NCBI GenBank assembly: GCA_902524245.1
Contig: CABZCN010000001.1
Location: forward strand, 434,001 to 498,000
Reading direction: 5' to 3'
DNA: 64,000 nucleotides
DNA from: an uncultured Alphaproteobacteria bacterium
GTDB lineage: Bacteria; Pseudomonadota; Alphaproteobacteria; HIMB59
The position numbers and the translations under genes were made by a program. Positions 1-9,246 of the stretch are shown piece after piece. Under the pieces are notes generated by a model, which was given only the letters and a program-made list of their open reading frames with translations, ran no database searches and was not told the origin of the DNA. Position 1 is the stretch's first letter; every line of letters starts with the position of its first letter.

Positions 1-2
1 TG

Positions 3-1169
3 CCTGATAATGTTGTATTTACTCCGGATGGGAAATATGCATTGGTCGCCAATGAGGGTGAGCCAAATGATGACTACACTGTTGATCCCAAAGGATCTGT
101 TTCAATTATTGATTTAAACAAATGGTTTGTTGGCCCTAGTGAAGATAAAATCAGAAATATAAACTTTTATTACAATGGGGCTCCAGAGGGTGGCAGAATT
201 GTAAAACCTGGATCATCTTTTTTGTATGATGCTGAACCAGAGTTTATAGCAGTTAGCGGTGACTCTAAAAGAGCTTATGTAGCTCTTCAAGAAAATAACG
301 TTATTGCAAAGATAGATATTAGTTTGGGCATAGTTACTGATTACTTTGGTTTAGGCTATAAAGATTGGTCTCAGTCCGCTCTTGATGCTTCGAATAAGGA
401 TAACAGAGTTAATATACAGCCTTGGCCGGTTAAAGGAATGTATCAACCAGACACCATGGTAGTTGTCAGTAAAGAGATTAATGGTGAAATGTATGATTAT
501 GTTTTAATGGCTAATGAGGGAGATGCAAAAGATTACGATGGATTCTCAGAAGAGGTAAGGGTCGCTGATTTAACTTTAGACCCTTCAGTCTTTCCTAATG
601 CCTCAGAGCTACAAAAAAAATCAAATCTCGGTAGGTTAAAAACAACTACTACTATGGGAGATGCTGATGGTGACGGTTTTTATGAAGAAATCTATACCTA
701 CGGCGGAAGATCTTTTTCAATTTTAGACGGTAATACCGGACAAATTATTTATGATAGCGGTAATGATATTGCTGTTAGAACAGCGTTTTCAGGTTTTTTT
801 AACTGGAATGAGGATGCGGGATCTTTTGATGACAGAAGTGACGATAAAGGTGCAGAGCCAGAGGCTCTTACAGTTGGAGAAATTGATGGAAGAACAATAG
901 CTTTTGTAGGTCTTGAAAGACAGGGCGGTATCATGATGTACGATATTACTGGTATGGTAAAACCAAAATTTCTTGGATATTTTAATGGTAGAAACTTTTT
1001 TGGAGATGGTACAAAACAAACTGGTGGTGACATATCTCCTGAATCATTAGTTTTTATACCTGCCGACAAGACACCTCCACTTTATCATGTCAGAAAAGGA
1101 ACTCCTTTATTGATTGGAGCCTATGAACTTTCGGGTTCAACTGCTATTTACGAAGTTATAATTGATTAG
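3..1169 (+). CDS. Choice-of-anchor I domain protein, 5' end cut off by the window
   Basis: This exported beta-propeller-like protein of the choice-of-anchor I family lacks its start: the frame is open to the window edge (reading PDNVVFTPDGKYALVANEGE from base 3), so the TTG at base 42 is not a real start. Family hallmarks are the ANEGEPNDDYTVDPKGSVSI segment, a second ANEGDAKDYDGF segment, the DADGDGFYEE run, and the acidic SDDKGAEPEALTVGE motif followed by GLERQGGIMMYDI. Acidic DxDGDG-like runs suggest calcium binding (inference). Members are secreted and often annotated loosely as alkaline phosphatase-like; the reaction, if any, is not established. The C-terminus ends shortly after the last propeller-like motif and no anchor domain follows here. 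Confidence 0.8.
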   Translation, partial: PDNVVFTPDGKYALVANEGEPNDDYTVDPKGSVSIIDLNKWFVGPSEDKIRNINFYYNGAPEGGRIVKPGSSFLYDAEPEFIAVSGDSKRAYVALQENNVIAKIDISLGIVTDYFGLGYKDWSQSALDASNKDNRVNIQPWPVKGMYQPDTMVVVSKEINGEMYDYVLMANEGDAKDYDGFSEEVRVADLTLDPSVFPNASELQKKSNLGRLKTTTTMGDADGDGFYEEIYTYGGRSFSILDGNTGQIIYDSGNDIAVRTAFSGFFNWNEDAGSFDDRSDDKGAEPEALTVGEIDGRTIAFVGLERQGGIMMYDITGMVKPKFLGYFNGRNFFGDGTKQTGGDISPESLVFIPADKTPPLYHVRKGTPLLIGAYELSGSTAIYEVIID

Positions 1170-1182
1170 TAATATTTATTTT

Positions 1183-1208
1183 ACCCTCTCTAAATTAATA
1201 GGGAGGGT
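1183..1208. terminator. Hairpin between convergent genes
   Basis: ACCCTCTCT (1183-1191) can pair with AGGGAGGGT (1200-1208), a nine-pair stem with one G-U pair and an eight-base loop. It lies exactly between two convergent genes and touches the stop codon of the minus-strand gene. Neither side has a long T run, so factor-independent termination is only possible. Confidence 0.4.
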
Positions 1209-2062
1209 TAGATTAAATAGCTTTTTCTAAACTTGTCATTAATAAGTGCAATAGCTTTTTTTCCATCCTCAAGTGAAATCTTATCTGGCGGACCCCAAGC
1301 AGTTTTATTGACATCAACAATGTAAATTTTTTTCGTATCCCTATCTCTTAAAATGTCTAACTCCCCAAAATCTAGTTTAAATTTTTTACAAAATTCATTT
1401 ATTAAACTAATCTCTTCATTTTCAAATAAAGAACAAATTGAGACTATTTTTGAATAAACAGTTTTAGATTTAAAGCGATATTCTTTTTGAGCAAATTTCA
1501 CGTAAGCTAATACAATTTCATCTTTAACCCATACGACCCTATAATCGATAGCAAATTCGTTATAAATATTATTAATTAATTTTTGGTAAACCTTATTTTT
1601 ATAAATTTTAAATCCTAACGAAGAACTATTTATAATCTTCCCGTCATGTTTTGCATTTTGCTCTGATTTTTCTAAAATTGAACCATGAAAGTTTTTTGGA
1701 TCTAAGCTCAGAGAATAACCAAAAATCTCTAAGAAAACTTTATCAACATTAGATTTACTGATGTCAGTGCAATTTTTATTTATTACTATTTTTTTTGGAT
1801 TTCCAGAGACTTGGTAGTTACTATTAGTTTTGTCATAAAAATATAATTCTATGTCAGCTAGTTCTGGGGAGGACGTAAACCTAACTGGCAAGCCCCATCT
1901 AACTTTAGCTAAAGTATAAAGTGGATTCAAAGGCCTTCTAGGGTAACAGATTATTTTTTTTTTATTTGATGAGGTAGATTCATATAAGCTAATCAAAAAA
2001 TAAACATCTCTCAGCCCTCGAAGAATAGTACTAATTACGTCTGAAACAGTTATTGATGACAT
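1208..2062 (-). CDS. ATP-grasp-like protein of unknown role
   Basis: About 284 residues. The start is placed at the ATG at 2062 (MSSITVSDV); a longer reading frame to 2095 would run towards the divergent glnD. The C-terminal segment FGELDILRDRDTKKIYIVDV followed by NKTAWGPP resembles the metal- and ATP-binding end of ATP-grasp enzymes, where an acidic residue and an asparagine on adjacent strands hold magnesium. The N-terminal half is lysine-rich and has no motif I recognise, and no signal peptide is evident. Known ATP-grasp proteins join carboxylates to amines or thiols, but neither substrate nor pathway can be read from the context: it stands alone between a convergent exported protein and divergent glnD. 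Confidence 0.55.
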   Translation of the reverse strand: MSSITVSDVISTILRGLRDVYFLISLYESTSSNKKKIICYPRRPLNPLYTLAKVRWGLPVRFTSSPELADIELYFYDKTNSNYQVSGNPKKIVINKNCTDISKSNVDKVFLEIFGYSLSLDPKNFHGSILEKSEQNAKHDGKIINSSSLGFKIYKNKVYQKLINNIYNEFAIDYRVVWVKDEIVLAYVKFAQKEYRFKSKTVYSKIVSICSLFENEEISLINEFCKKFKLDFGELDILRDRDTKKIYIVDVNKTAWGPPDKISLEDGKKAIALINDKFRKSYLI

Positions 2063-2111
2063 AAATTGATTCTTGAGACCATTACATATATACAATGTTA
2101 AAGTTTTATTA

Positions 2112-4664
2112 ATGAAAGATATCTCTCAAATAAAAAAGAAGTATCAATCAAATAAGGTTAAATTATTTCAAAAATTAGCATCAACTAATGATGGCTTCTA
2201 TTTTAATAAAAATCATACAGATCTTGTGGATACAGTTGTAAAAGAAATAGTTAAAGGAATTTATAATATTTATCCAATAGAAGATTTCTCTTTAATCGCT
2301 GTAGGTGGGTACGGCAGACATGACTTGTCACCAAAAAGTGATGTTGACTTACTATTTATTTATAAAAAATCTAATAAAAATATAAGAGATTTTATTACTC
2401 AATTAAATAATACACTGTGGGATATTGGATTAGAAGTTGGAATATCTTTCTTAACAATTAAACAGGCATTAATCGACTCTAAGAAAGATATAAAAACAAT
2501 TACAAAATTTGTTGAGAGTCGATTTATCATTGGTGATGAAATTCAATACGGTGAGTTTGTTCGGTCCATTAAGATTTTAATTGGAAAACAAAATCCCCTA
2601 AAGCTCAGCGAATTAAAGCTTATAGAGTTGGTTGAAAGACATGACTATCGAATAGGAATTAAAAGTAATTTAGAGCCGAATATCAAAGAGGGTATTGGGG
2701 GTCTTAGAGATATTCATACCATACTGTGGGTATCGATCTTTATGTTTAACATTTATAAATTAGAAGACTTAACGTCTGTTAATATCTATACCAAAGAGGA
2801 AATTAAAGAATTAAAGAATGCTTGGAAATTTCTCTTAACCATTCGAGCATTTATTCATTTATTTAACGAAAGCAAAGGTGATGTTCTATCTATCGAAAAT
2901 CAATTAAAAGTTTCAAAAAAACTCTCTTACAAAGATAAAAAGAAGGAAAAAGGAGTGGAGATTTTTATGAAAGATTTGTTTGTGAATGTTGCAAAGATTA
3001 ATTCTCTCTTAAGAGCCTTTTATTCAAAGCTTCCAGAGGATTTAATAATCAAAACAATTTATAAAAGAAAACCCACTAAAACTAAATCATTAGAAAAAGA
3101 ATTTATAATTGAAAAAGGTTTTCTGAATTTAAAAAATAATACCGCTAAAAACCTTCAACTAAAATGGGCAAACGTCTTTGAAAAATCCTTGGAACATAAT
3201 TTACTCATTCATCCTCGCTTTTTAAAGACCGTCGAGGAAAAAAGAAAAGTTTTAAAAAAAACCACAGATAAACAGCACCTCCAATCATTTTTAAATATTG
3301 TTGTCTCCAAAAAAAATCCTATACAAGCCCTTCATGATTTTAATGATACCCAGCTATTTAGCGAAATATTTCCTGAGTTTGGCAGAGTTTGGGGACAAGT
3401 GCAGTTTGATATTTATCATCACTACACCACCGACGAACACTTATTATTAACACTGCACAACCTAAATGAGCTAAGACAAAAATCCTTTTATAATGAAATA
3501 TATAGCAGGCTATCCTCAAGAGAAGCCCTTCACATCGCTTTACTATTTCATGACATTGGAAAGAAGGGGCCAAAAAATCATTCTGTTTATGGAACAGAGT
3601 TGACCAAAAAGGTCCTAAAAAGACTTCCTGTATCAGAAGAAGTAAAAGAATTGACATTGTGGTTAGTTGAAAATCATTTAGCAATGAGCGATACAGCTTT
3701 TAAAAATGACACTCAAAGTCCTGAGGCAATTGCTAAATTTACTTCTATTGCAAACACAGAAGAAAAAATAAACTCATTGTTTCTTTTTACCTTATGTGAC
3801 ATTGCCTCTGTCGGACCAAACGTTCTAAACGAATGGAGAATAAGCCTGCTTAGAAGTTTATTTTATAATGCAAGAGATTTTCTGCAAAGAGGTCTAGATA
3901 CAAAAACTTATTCTACTTCTGTTCAAGAATCTTTAAAGAAATCAGTATTACAAAAATCTGATGTTAATTTAAAAAAGTTTATAAAAAATTCGATAAATGA
4001 ATTTCCAAATCAATTCTGGGAAGCCTTTTCATCAAGAATGATCGTCGATATCTTTAAAATTTACCAAAGAAATAAAAAAGCAAAGGTTATTAACTCTGTA
4101 AATTTTCTTAATTATGAAAATAAAGAATATAGTGCTGTTGTTGTCACAAGTAAAAATAGACCAGGAATTTTAAAAGATATTGTTTCGGGGTTTACACACT
4201 CTCAATCGAATATTCTTAGTTCTAGAATAATATCTTTAAATAACAATCAAGTAATTGATGTGTTTTGGGTAACCAATTTTTTGAATAAAGGTGTTTTAGA
4301 TTTAAACGAACAAAAAAGAGCAGCTAAACATGTAATGAGTGCTCTTGATCAAAAAGATTTTAAACCCTTACGGTCATTTATCAAAGGTCTGCAAAAACTT
4401 GCTGTAAATCCTCAAATTACAATTGATAACGATATGAGTAAGCAAGTCACTACTTTTCAAATATTATCTGGCGATAGGCCTGGATTATTAATGGATATTT
4501 TAGGAGTATTTCATGACAAAAAAATAAGTGTCCAATCAGCAAAAATTTCCACATACGGGGAAAAGGTTTTCGATATTTTTCAATTAACGAATAGCAATAA
4601 CCAAAAAATCAAAGATGAAAAATTACTCAAATCAATTGAAAAGGATTTGATGTCTATTTTTTAG
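2112..4664 (+). CDS. glnD: PII uridylyltransferase / uridylyl-removing enzyme
   Basis: GlnD senses glutamine and adds or removes UMP on PII proteins, controlling nitrogen assimilation. The ATG at 2112 (MKDISQ) gives 850 residues, close to the usual length; a TTG at 2073 is less likely. The nucleotidyltransferase motif GGYGRHDLSPKSDVDLLF lies at about residues 65-82, the HD domain with HDIGKKG at about 480, and two ACT domains at the C-terminus begin at about 676 (TSKNRPGIL) and 780 (SGDRPGLL). All parts expected of a bifunctional enzyme are present. No PII gene is nearby. It is divergent from the ATP-grasp-like gene with a gap of about 50 bases, which probably holds both promoters. Confidence 0.96.
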   Translation: MKDISQIKKKYQSNKVKLFQKLASTNDGFYFNKNHTDLVDTVVKEIVKGIYNIYPIEDFSLIAVGGYGRHDLSPKSDVDLLFIYKKSNKNIRDFITQLNNTLWDIGLEVGISFLTIKQALIDSKKDIKTITKFVESRFIIGDEIQYGEFVRSIKILIGKQNPLKLSELKLIELVERHDYRIGIKSNLEPNIKEGIGGLRDIHTILWVSIFMFNIYKLEDLTSVNIYTKEEIKELKNAWKFLLTIRAFIHLFNESKGDVLSIENQLKVSKKLSYKDKKKEKGVEIFMKDLFVNVAKINSLLRAFYSKLPEDLIIKTIYKRKPTKTKSLEKEFIIEKGFLNLKNNTAKNLQLKWANVFEKSLEHNLLIHPRFLKTVEEKRKVLKKTTDKQHLQSFLNIVVSKKNPIQALHDFNDTQLFSEIFPEFGRVWGQVQFDIYHHYTTDEHLLLTLHNLNELRQKSFYNEIYSRLSSREALHIALLFHDIGKKGPKNHSVYGTELTKKVLKRLPVSEEVKELTLWLVENHLAMSDTAFKNDTQSPEAIAKFTSIANTEEKINSLFLFTLCDIASVGPNVLNEWRISLLRSLFYNARDFLQRGLDTKTYSTSVQESLKKSVLQKSDVNLKKFIKNSINEFPNQFWEAFSSRMIVDIFKIYQRNKKAKVINSVNFLNYENKEYSAVVVTSKNRPGILKDIVSGFTHSQSNILSSRIISLNNNQVIDVFWVTNFLNKGVLDLNEQKRAAKHVMSALDQKDFKPLRSFIKGLQKLAVNPQITIDNDMSKQVTTFQILSGDRPGLLMDILGVFHDKKISVQSAKISTYGEKVFDIFQLTNSNNQKIKDEKLLKSIEKDLMSIF

Positions 4665-4739
4665 GTTTTTTATGTTGGTCAATTTTAGTCCCTCGATATT
4701 ATTAAATAATTCTGATATCAATTTTAATAGTATTTGAAT

Positions 4740-5744
4740 ATGAGCAGTTTCCAAAAAAGAGTTTTTTCTGGTGTTCAACCAACAGGAACCCTGCATTTAG
4801 GTAACTATCTTGGTGCGATAAAAAACTTTGTAGAGCTTCAAAAAGAATTTGAATGTATTTATTGTGTTGTAGACCAACACGCAATCACCGTTGAGCAGAA
4901 TCCAAATGAGCTTCGCTCGAACACTCTAGAAGTATTAGCATCGTTTATTGCTGCAGGAGTGGATTACAAAAAACAAATTATATTTCAACAATCAAGTGTA
5001 GCAGAACACTCTCAGCTTGCTTGGGTATTTAATTGTGTCAGTCGAATTGGTTGGCTTAATAGAATGACACAATTTAAAGATAAAGCTGGAAAGAATAAAG
5101 AAAACGTAAGTGTTGGTTTAATGGTTTACCCTAATTTAATGGCAGCTGATATTCTTGCATATCTTGCAACACATGTTCCCGTAGGTGATGATCAAAAACA
5201 GCATTTAGAACTGTCAAGAGATATTGCACAAAAATTTAATAATGATTTTAAAGTAGACTTCTTTCCACTGCCTGAACCACTAATTTATGGAAATGCGACA
5301 AGGGTTATGAGCCTTCGAGATGGAACTAAAAAAATGTCAAAATCTGATGCATCTGAATTTTCTAGAATTTTATTAACTGATAGTGATGATGATATAAGTT
5401 CTAAAATAAAAAAGGCAAAGTCTGACTCAGACCTTATTCCTGATAACAAGGATCAATTACAAAATAAACCTGAATGTTTAAATTTAATCAATATTTTGTC
5501 TGCTTGTTCAAATGAAAGTATCGAAAAAACTCTGGTAAGTTATGCTGGCAAAGAATATTCAAAATTAAAAAATGACCTTGCAGACAAATTAATTCAAGTC
5601 ATAGGACCAATTAGAACCGAGATATTAAATCTTCTCGATAATAAGGATGAATTAAATAAAGTCCTAGATATGGGTAGCGAAAAAGCATCCACAATTGCAG
5701 GCCCTATTCTCAAAGAAGTCTATAAGATAGTCGGTTTTAGATAG
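4740..5744 (+). CDS. trpS: Tryptophanyl-tRNA synthetase
   Basis: This class I aminoacyl-tRNA synthetase charges tRNA-Trp in the cytoplasm. The ATG at 4740 (MSSFQKRVFSG) gives 334 residues, the usual bacterial length. The HIGH-type signature appears as TGTLHLGNYLGA near residue 15 and the KMSKS loop as KKMSKSDA near residue 200. The PVGDDQKQHLELSRDIA segment of the active site is intact. It sits about 75 bases after glnD and about 45 before the Nfu gene, all on the same strand, so these may be co-transcribed. Nothing odd is seen. Confidence 0.97.
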   Translation: MSSFQKRVFSGVQPTGTLHLGNYLGAIKNFVELQKEFECIYCVVDQHAITVEQNPNELRSNTLEVLASFIAAGVDYKKQIIFQQSSVAEHSQLAWVFNCVSRIGWLNRMTQFKDKAGKNKENVSVGLMVYPNLMAADILAYLATHVPVGDDQKQHLELSRDIAQKFNNDFKVDFFPLPEPLIYGNATRVMSLRDGTKKMSKSDASEFSRILLTDSDDDISSKIKKAKSDSDLIPDNKDQLQNKPECLNLINILSACSNESIEKTLVSYAGKEYSKLKNDLADKLIQVIGPIRTEILNLLDNKDELNKVLDMGSEKASTIAGPILKEVYKIVGFR

Positions 5745-5789
5745 ACACTTTGGCTTGAAATTTCCAATTTTATAGACATATTATTAGCA

Positions 5790-6347
5790 ATGTTCGTACA
5801 AACTGAACCAACGCCTAACCCTGCAACCTTAAAGTTTTTGCCAGGAAAAGAGGTCATGAAAGATGGAACTATGTTCTATCAAAACCAAGAGTCTGCCTCA
5901 AATTCACCTTTGGCAATGAACTTGTTCAATATTAAAGGTGTTGAGGGTGTTTTTTTTGGGTCTGACTTTATCACTATAACCAAAGGCAAAGATAATGATT
6001 GGACGCTTATGAAACCTGCAATTTTGGGTTGTATCATTGAGCACTTTACAATGAATAAACCTATTATCTCAGAGCAATCTGCATCAACTGGACATACAAT
6101 TGATGAGAACGATAGTGATGTTGTAAAAAAGATCAAAGAACTTCTAGATAGTAAAGTAAGACCAGCTGTTGCTATGGACGGTGGAGATATCATATTTGAC
6201 AAATATAATGAGGGAGTTGTATTTCTACAAATGCAAGGGGCCTGTCAGGGATGTCCAAGTTCAACGGCAACTTTAAAAATGGGAATTGAAAATATGCTAA
6301 AGCATTACATTCCTGAAGTCCGTGAAGTACGACCCGTTGAAGTCTAG
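5790..6347 (+). CDS. nfuA: Nfu-type iron-sulfur cluster carrier
   Basis: This 185-residue protein carries Fe-S clusters to target proteins. The N-terminal half begins MFVQTEPTPNPATLKFLPG, the signature of the Nfu N-terminal domain, and the C-terminal NifU-like domain has the cluster-binding CxxC in GACQGCPSS near residue 150. Length and domain order match alphaproteobacterial and mitochondrial Nfu1 proteins, not the gammaproteobacterial NfuA, which has an A-type N-terminal domain. Its 3' end overlaps the next gene. No suf or isc genes are in the window. Confidence 0.93.
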   Translation: MFVQTEPTPNPATLKFLPGKEVMKDGTMFYQNQESASNSPLAMNLFNIKGVEGVFFGSDFITITKGKDNDWTLMKPAILGCIIEHFTMNKPIISEQSASTGHTIDENDSDVVKKIKELLDSKVRPAVAMDGGDIIFDKYNEGVVFLQMQGACQGCPSSTATLKMGIENMLKHYIPEVREVRPVEV

Positions 6348-7173
6348 TCTTTTACTTTTTTTTTTTGGATTTATATTAAATTCATCTCTTAACGCAGGAG
6401 AATTTCATAATTGGGTTGATTTAAATAAATATTATAAAAAAAATAATTTTATCCCTGAAATTTTAACGCAAGAAAATATTGGTCATCTTCCTATAATATC
6501 AGAATTACCTGATGATTTTTCAGAAATACAAGATGTTCCAACAAAGAAAAAACTATTTTACCTCGTAACACTACCATTGATTTACAATACGAATACTTCA
6601 ATCATGCAAGAACGAAGAATGGTAATCAATATAGAAAAAAAATTTGCTAGGAAAGAATTAAACAAAAACGAAACTGACGAGATTATTAGATTATCAAAAA
6701 AGTATAAATTAGATTATAGCGAAATTAACACAAAACTTTTTAGAAAACTCAAACAACGTATTAATATTATTCCAGTGTCACTAGCTCTTGGACAAGCAAT
6801 TATTGAAAGTGGTTGGGGACAGTCTAGATTTGCAACTGAGGGTAATGCTCTTTATGGTCAGTGGACTACAAGTGAAGATAAAGGAATCATTCCTCAAGAC
6901 AGGGATGAGGACAAAACTCACGCAGTTTTAAAATTTAAAAATTTATCAGAAAGTGTTGAAGCCTATATGTTTAATATTAATACCCATCAAGCTTATTATA
7001 ATTTTCGTGTCATTAGACGAATAGATGAGCGCATAAAATACACAGACCCTATTAGTATGAAAGTGAAATATTTAGCAGCCTATGCTGAAATCGGCGATAA
7101 ATATGTCGATAAATTAGAACTGATCATTGCTTCAAATAATCTTCAAGAATTTGATCGATTTAAATTTAATTAA
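6322..7173 (+). CDS. Bax-type glucosaminidase family protein, exported
   Basis: A 283-residue protein with an N-terminal hydrophobic stretch (SSLLLFFFGFILNSSLNAGE) that looks like a signal peptide, then a glucosaminidase-type domain like Escherichia coli Bax. The catalytic-domain core is recognisable in GQAIIESGWGQSRFATEGNA, where ESGWG holds the likely catalytic glutamate, followed by LYGQW and a C-terminal YAEIGDKYVDKLELII segment. It probably trims peptidoglycan in the periplasm (inference from family). The start is uncertain: GTG at 6322 or TTG at 6337; both lie inside the nfuA end, so translation may be coupled. It converges with the deacetylase gene, overlapping by eight bases. Confidence 0.8.
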   Translation: MKYDPLKSSLLLFFFGFILNSSLNAGEFHNWVDLNKYYKKNNFIPEILTQENIGHLPIISELPDDFSEIQDVPTKKKLFYLVTLPLIYNTNTSIMQERRMVINIEKKFARKELNKNETDEIIRLSKKYKLDYSEINTKLFRKLKQRINIIPVSLALGQAIIESGWGQSRFATEGNALYGQWTTSEDKGIIPQDRDEDKTHAVLKFKNLSESVEAYMFNINTHQAYYNFRVIRRIDERIKYTDPISMKVKYLAAYAEIGDKYVDKLELIIASNNLQEFDRFKFN

Positions 7174-8166
7174 CTAAGTATTGATAGCCAAACCAGAAAA
7201 TACCATTATTAACTTTTGTGCAATTAAACCTAAGTCTACCTTTTACAGGTAAACGATTAAGTTCAACTAATAACTTATTATTAAGATTTGTAACTGTTGG
7301 ATTAAATGATCCTTGAAAATCACTAATAAAACAATTTATGTTGGAAGGGTCCTCGTTAAAATCTAAAGCATATCTACTGATAGGCTCACTTTGATAAGGG
7401 TTGCCAGGCTCAATAAGCACATTATTAAAAGGTAAAACACTTGATGCATCTTTTATTCGATTAATAGATCCATAATTCTCATTTAGGGGGAATCTTGGAA
7501 TAAAATATTTTTGATTAATTGAAAAGGCACCTGAATGTTGTCCAAATGCTGCATCAAAATACTGAGAAACTACTTTTTGAGCTATGGTGCTATTTTCACC
7601 AAAAGGATAAGCAAATAAATTTGGAGTAATACCTAAATTTTCAAAAATAAGATCCTGAGATTTTTCTATTTCATTTACAATTTCAATTTCACTAAGACTA
7701 GATAAACTTGAATGAGAGTGTGTGTGATTTTGAATATCTATACCACGACTTAGTACACTTTTAAGCTGAGTCCAATTCATATAATTTTGTCCACCAACGT
7801 TTTCTGTATTTAAAAAAGAGTGACTGGTATCTCATACTTTTCAAAAATAGGTAATCCCACCTCAAAAAATGATAAATAAGCATCATCTACAGTTATTGAA
7901 ATAGTTTTTTTTTGTAATTTATCTTCAAACAAAAGATCTCTAGCTAAAATAAAATTAAACCCCTGATCCTTTAAATACTTAAGATGACTTACTAATTGCT
8001 CTTCGCGTATATTTGTTGAGGGATACTTATTTTCACCAAATCGATGATACATTAGAATATTATTTGGAATTGTATCATTCACACTTGTTGCATAGGATGT
8101 ACTAATTGGAAAAGTAAAATTTGAAGCAAAAATGATCAGTAGTGTAAAAAATTTTGAAATAGGCAT
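7166..8166 (-). pseudogene. Polysaccharide deacetylase (NodB family), broken by a one-base frameshift
   Basis: Two reading frames together make one exported NodB-type deacetylase. The 5' part (about 8166 down to 7810) has a signal peptide starting MPISKFFTLLIIF, then MYHRFGE and the metal/base motif TVDDAY. It stops after PVTLF at a run of six A on the plus strand (7812-7817). The 3' part continues in another frame as LNTENVGGQNYMNW with NHTHSHSSL (the metal-binding HxxxH motif) and RFPLNE, ending at 7166. Adding one base to the run restores a continuous protein. The family removes acetyl groups from chitin-like or peptidoglycan sugars. A sequencing or assembly error, a young pseudogene, or slippage at the homopolymer are all possible. 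Its 5' end overlaps the divergent tsaB start by about 35 bases. Confidence 0.8.
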
Positions 8167-8785
8167 CGATAGCTCTTTATCATACTGTTCTATTACTTTA
8201 TTTAAAAATGAAAAAATCATTTGGGATAAAACTGTAAAAAGTGAGTACGGACATGAAAAAATATTATCGGAATTACTTCAAAACTTAGTAACTAAAACAA
8301 AAATAAAGGCTGATCATATCAAAAAATTGCATCTAAATTATGGACCAGCACGCTTCACAGCAATAAGAAATTGTCACTCACTTATGAAAGGATTTTTTAT
8401 AGATCATAAAGTAGAAATTGTGGGTTATTCTATCTTTGAGCATTTCTTTTTAGGTATTAACAAAAAACTTACTAAAAATGTCTTGTGTGTGATTGACACA
8501 AATAGAAAAGATTTAGCTATTCAACAGATTGATACATCAGGCAAGTTAATTGGAAAGACAAAAACTTTAAAAATTGACTCAAATCTTGTGGATATATTGA
8601 GTCAAAACTATTTTTTAATAGGAAATGGATTGGAGAAAATAAAAAAAATTTCTGAATTTAGCTTTATAAAAAATAAAATTATTTCGCCAACAAAATTGAA
8701 ATCAAATTATTTTATTAAAAAGCATTATAAGAAAAAATCTAATTATAAGTTCCCAAAAATAATTTATCCCTACTCTCCAATTTAA
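8132..8785 (+). CDS. tsaB: TsaB-like tRNA threonylcarbamoyladenosine biosynthesis protein
   Basis: A 217-residue ASKHA-fold protein resembling TsaB, the partner of TsaD in making t6A37 of tRNAs. The N-terminal EIGIDSSLSYCSITLF matches the usual AIDTS...SVAL strand pattern. The next family motif, normally GPGSFTGLR, reads GPARFTAIR here, a clear divergence. The C-terminal part is lysine-rich and weakly conserved. No rimI or tsaD gene is adjacent. The start at 8132 is forced by the lack of other in-frame starts before the first motif, so it overlaps the divergent deacetylase start. The stop overlaps the convergent msrA stop by four bases. Confidence 0.75.
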   Translation: MISSVKNFEIGIDSSLSYCSITLFKNEKIIWDKTVKSEYGHEKILSELLQNLVTKTKIKADHIKKLHLNYGPARFTAIRNCHSLMKGFFIDHKVEIVGYSIFEHFFLGINKKLTKNVLCVIDTNRKDLAIQQIDTSGKLIGKTKTLKIDSNLVDILSQNYFLIGNGLEKIKKISEFSFIKNKIISPTKLKSNYFIKKHYKKKSNYKFPKIIYPYSPI

Positions 8786-9246
8786 AAATTCAAAAAAGAG
8801 TATTTTTTTTCCATATACTTTTGATGGTAATCCTCAGCAGGACAGTAATTCTTTACGGGTTCTATAATTGTAGTAATTTTTTGATTAAATTGACTTTCGT
8901 TCAACTTGTCTGTGATCTGCTTTGCTATTTCACATTGAGTTTCGTCATAATAGCCTATCAATGATCGGTATTGAGATCCTCGATCTGGGCCTTGTTGATT
9001 TAAAGTTGTCGGATCATGAATTTGATAAAAAAACTCCACAAGGTTGGTATATGAAACGAGATTTTCATCAAATTTTAAGAAAACGACTTCAGCATGGTTT
9101 GTATTACCTTTGCAAACTTCTTCATAAGAAGTTTTATCAGTTAAGCCTTGAGAGTAGCCTACTTGGGTTTCAATCACACCTTTGATCTCAGAAAATTTTT
9201 TTTCAGGCCCCCAAAAACATCCTGCACCAAATAATGCTTTAGACAT
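8782..9246 (-). CDS. msrA: Peptide methionine sulfoxide reductase A
   Basis: MsrA reduces methionine-S-sulfoxide in damaged proteins. The 154-residue protein has the catalytic GAGCFWGPE motif near residue 10, QVGYSQG, and the YHQKYMEKK C-terminal segment with YCPAEDYHQKY. A resolving cysteine is not obvious beyond the one in NYCPAEDY. Length is typical of short MsrA forms. An AAAAGGAAAAG sequence lies just before the ATG. It is the last gene of a minus-strand run with the DUF2805 and SMP-30 genes, overlapping the DUF2805 end by eight bases. Confidence 0.95.
   Translation of the reverse strand: MSKALFGAGCFWGPEKKFSEIKGVIETQVGYSQGLTDKTSYEEVCKGNTNHAEVVFLKFDENLVSYTNLVEFFYQIHDPTTLNQQGPDRGSQYRSLIGYYDETQCEIAKQITDKLNESQFNQKITTIIEPVKNYCPAEDYHQKYMEKKYSFLNF

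Noticed and set aside
3358-3684. Long antisense open frame inside glnD (and similar antisense frames in trpS, nfuA, dnaK, hslU, rho)
   Set aside because: They lie opposite well-supported genes, lack family features, and look like codon-bias shadows.
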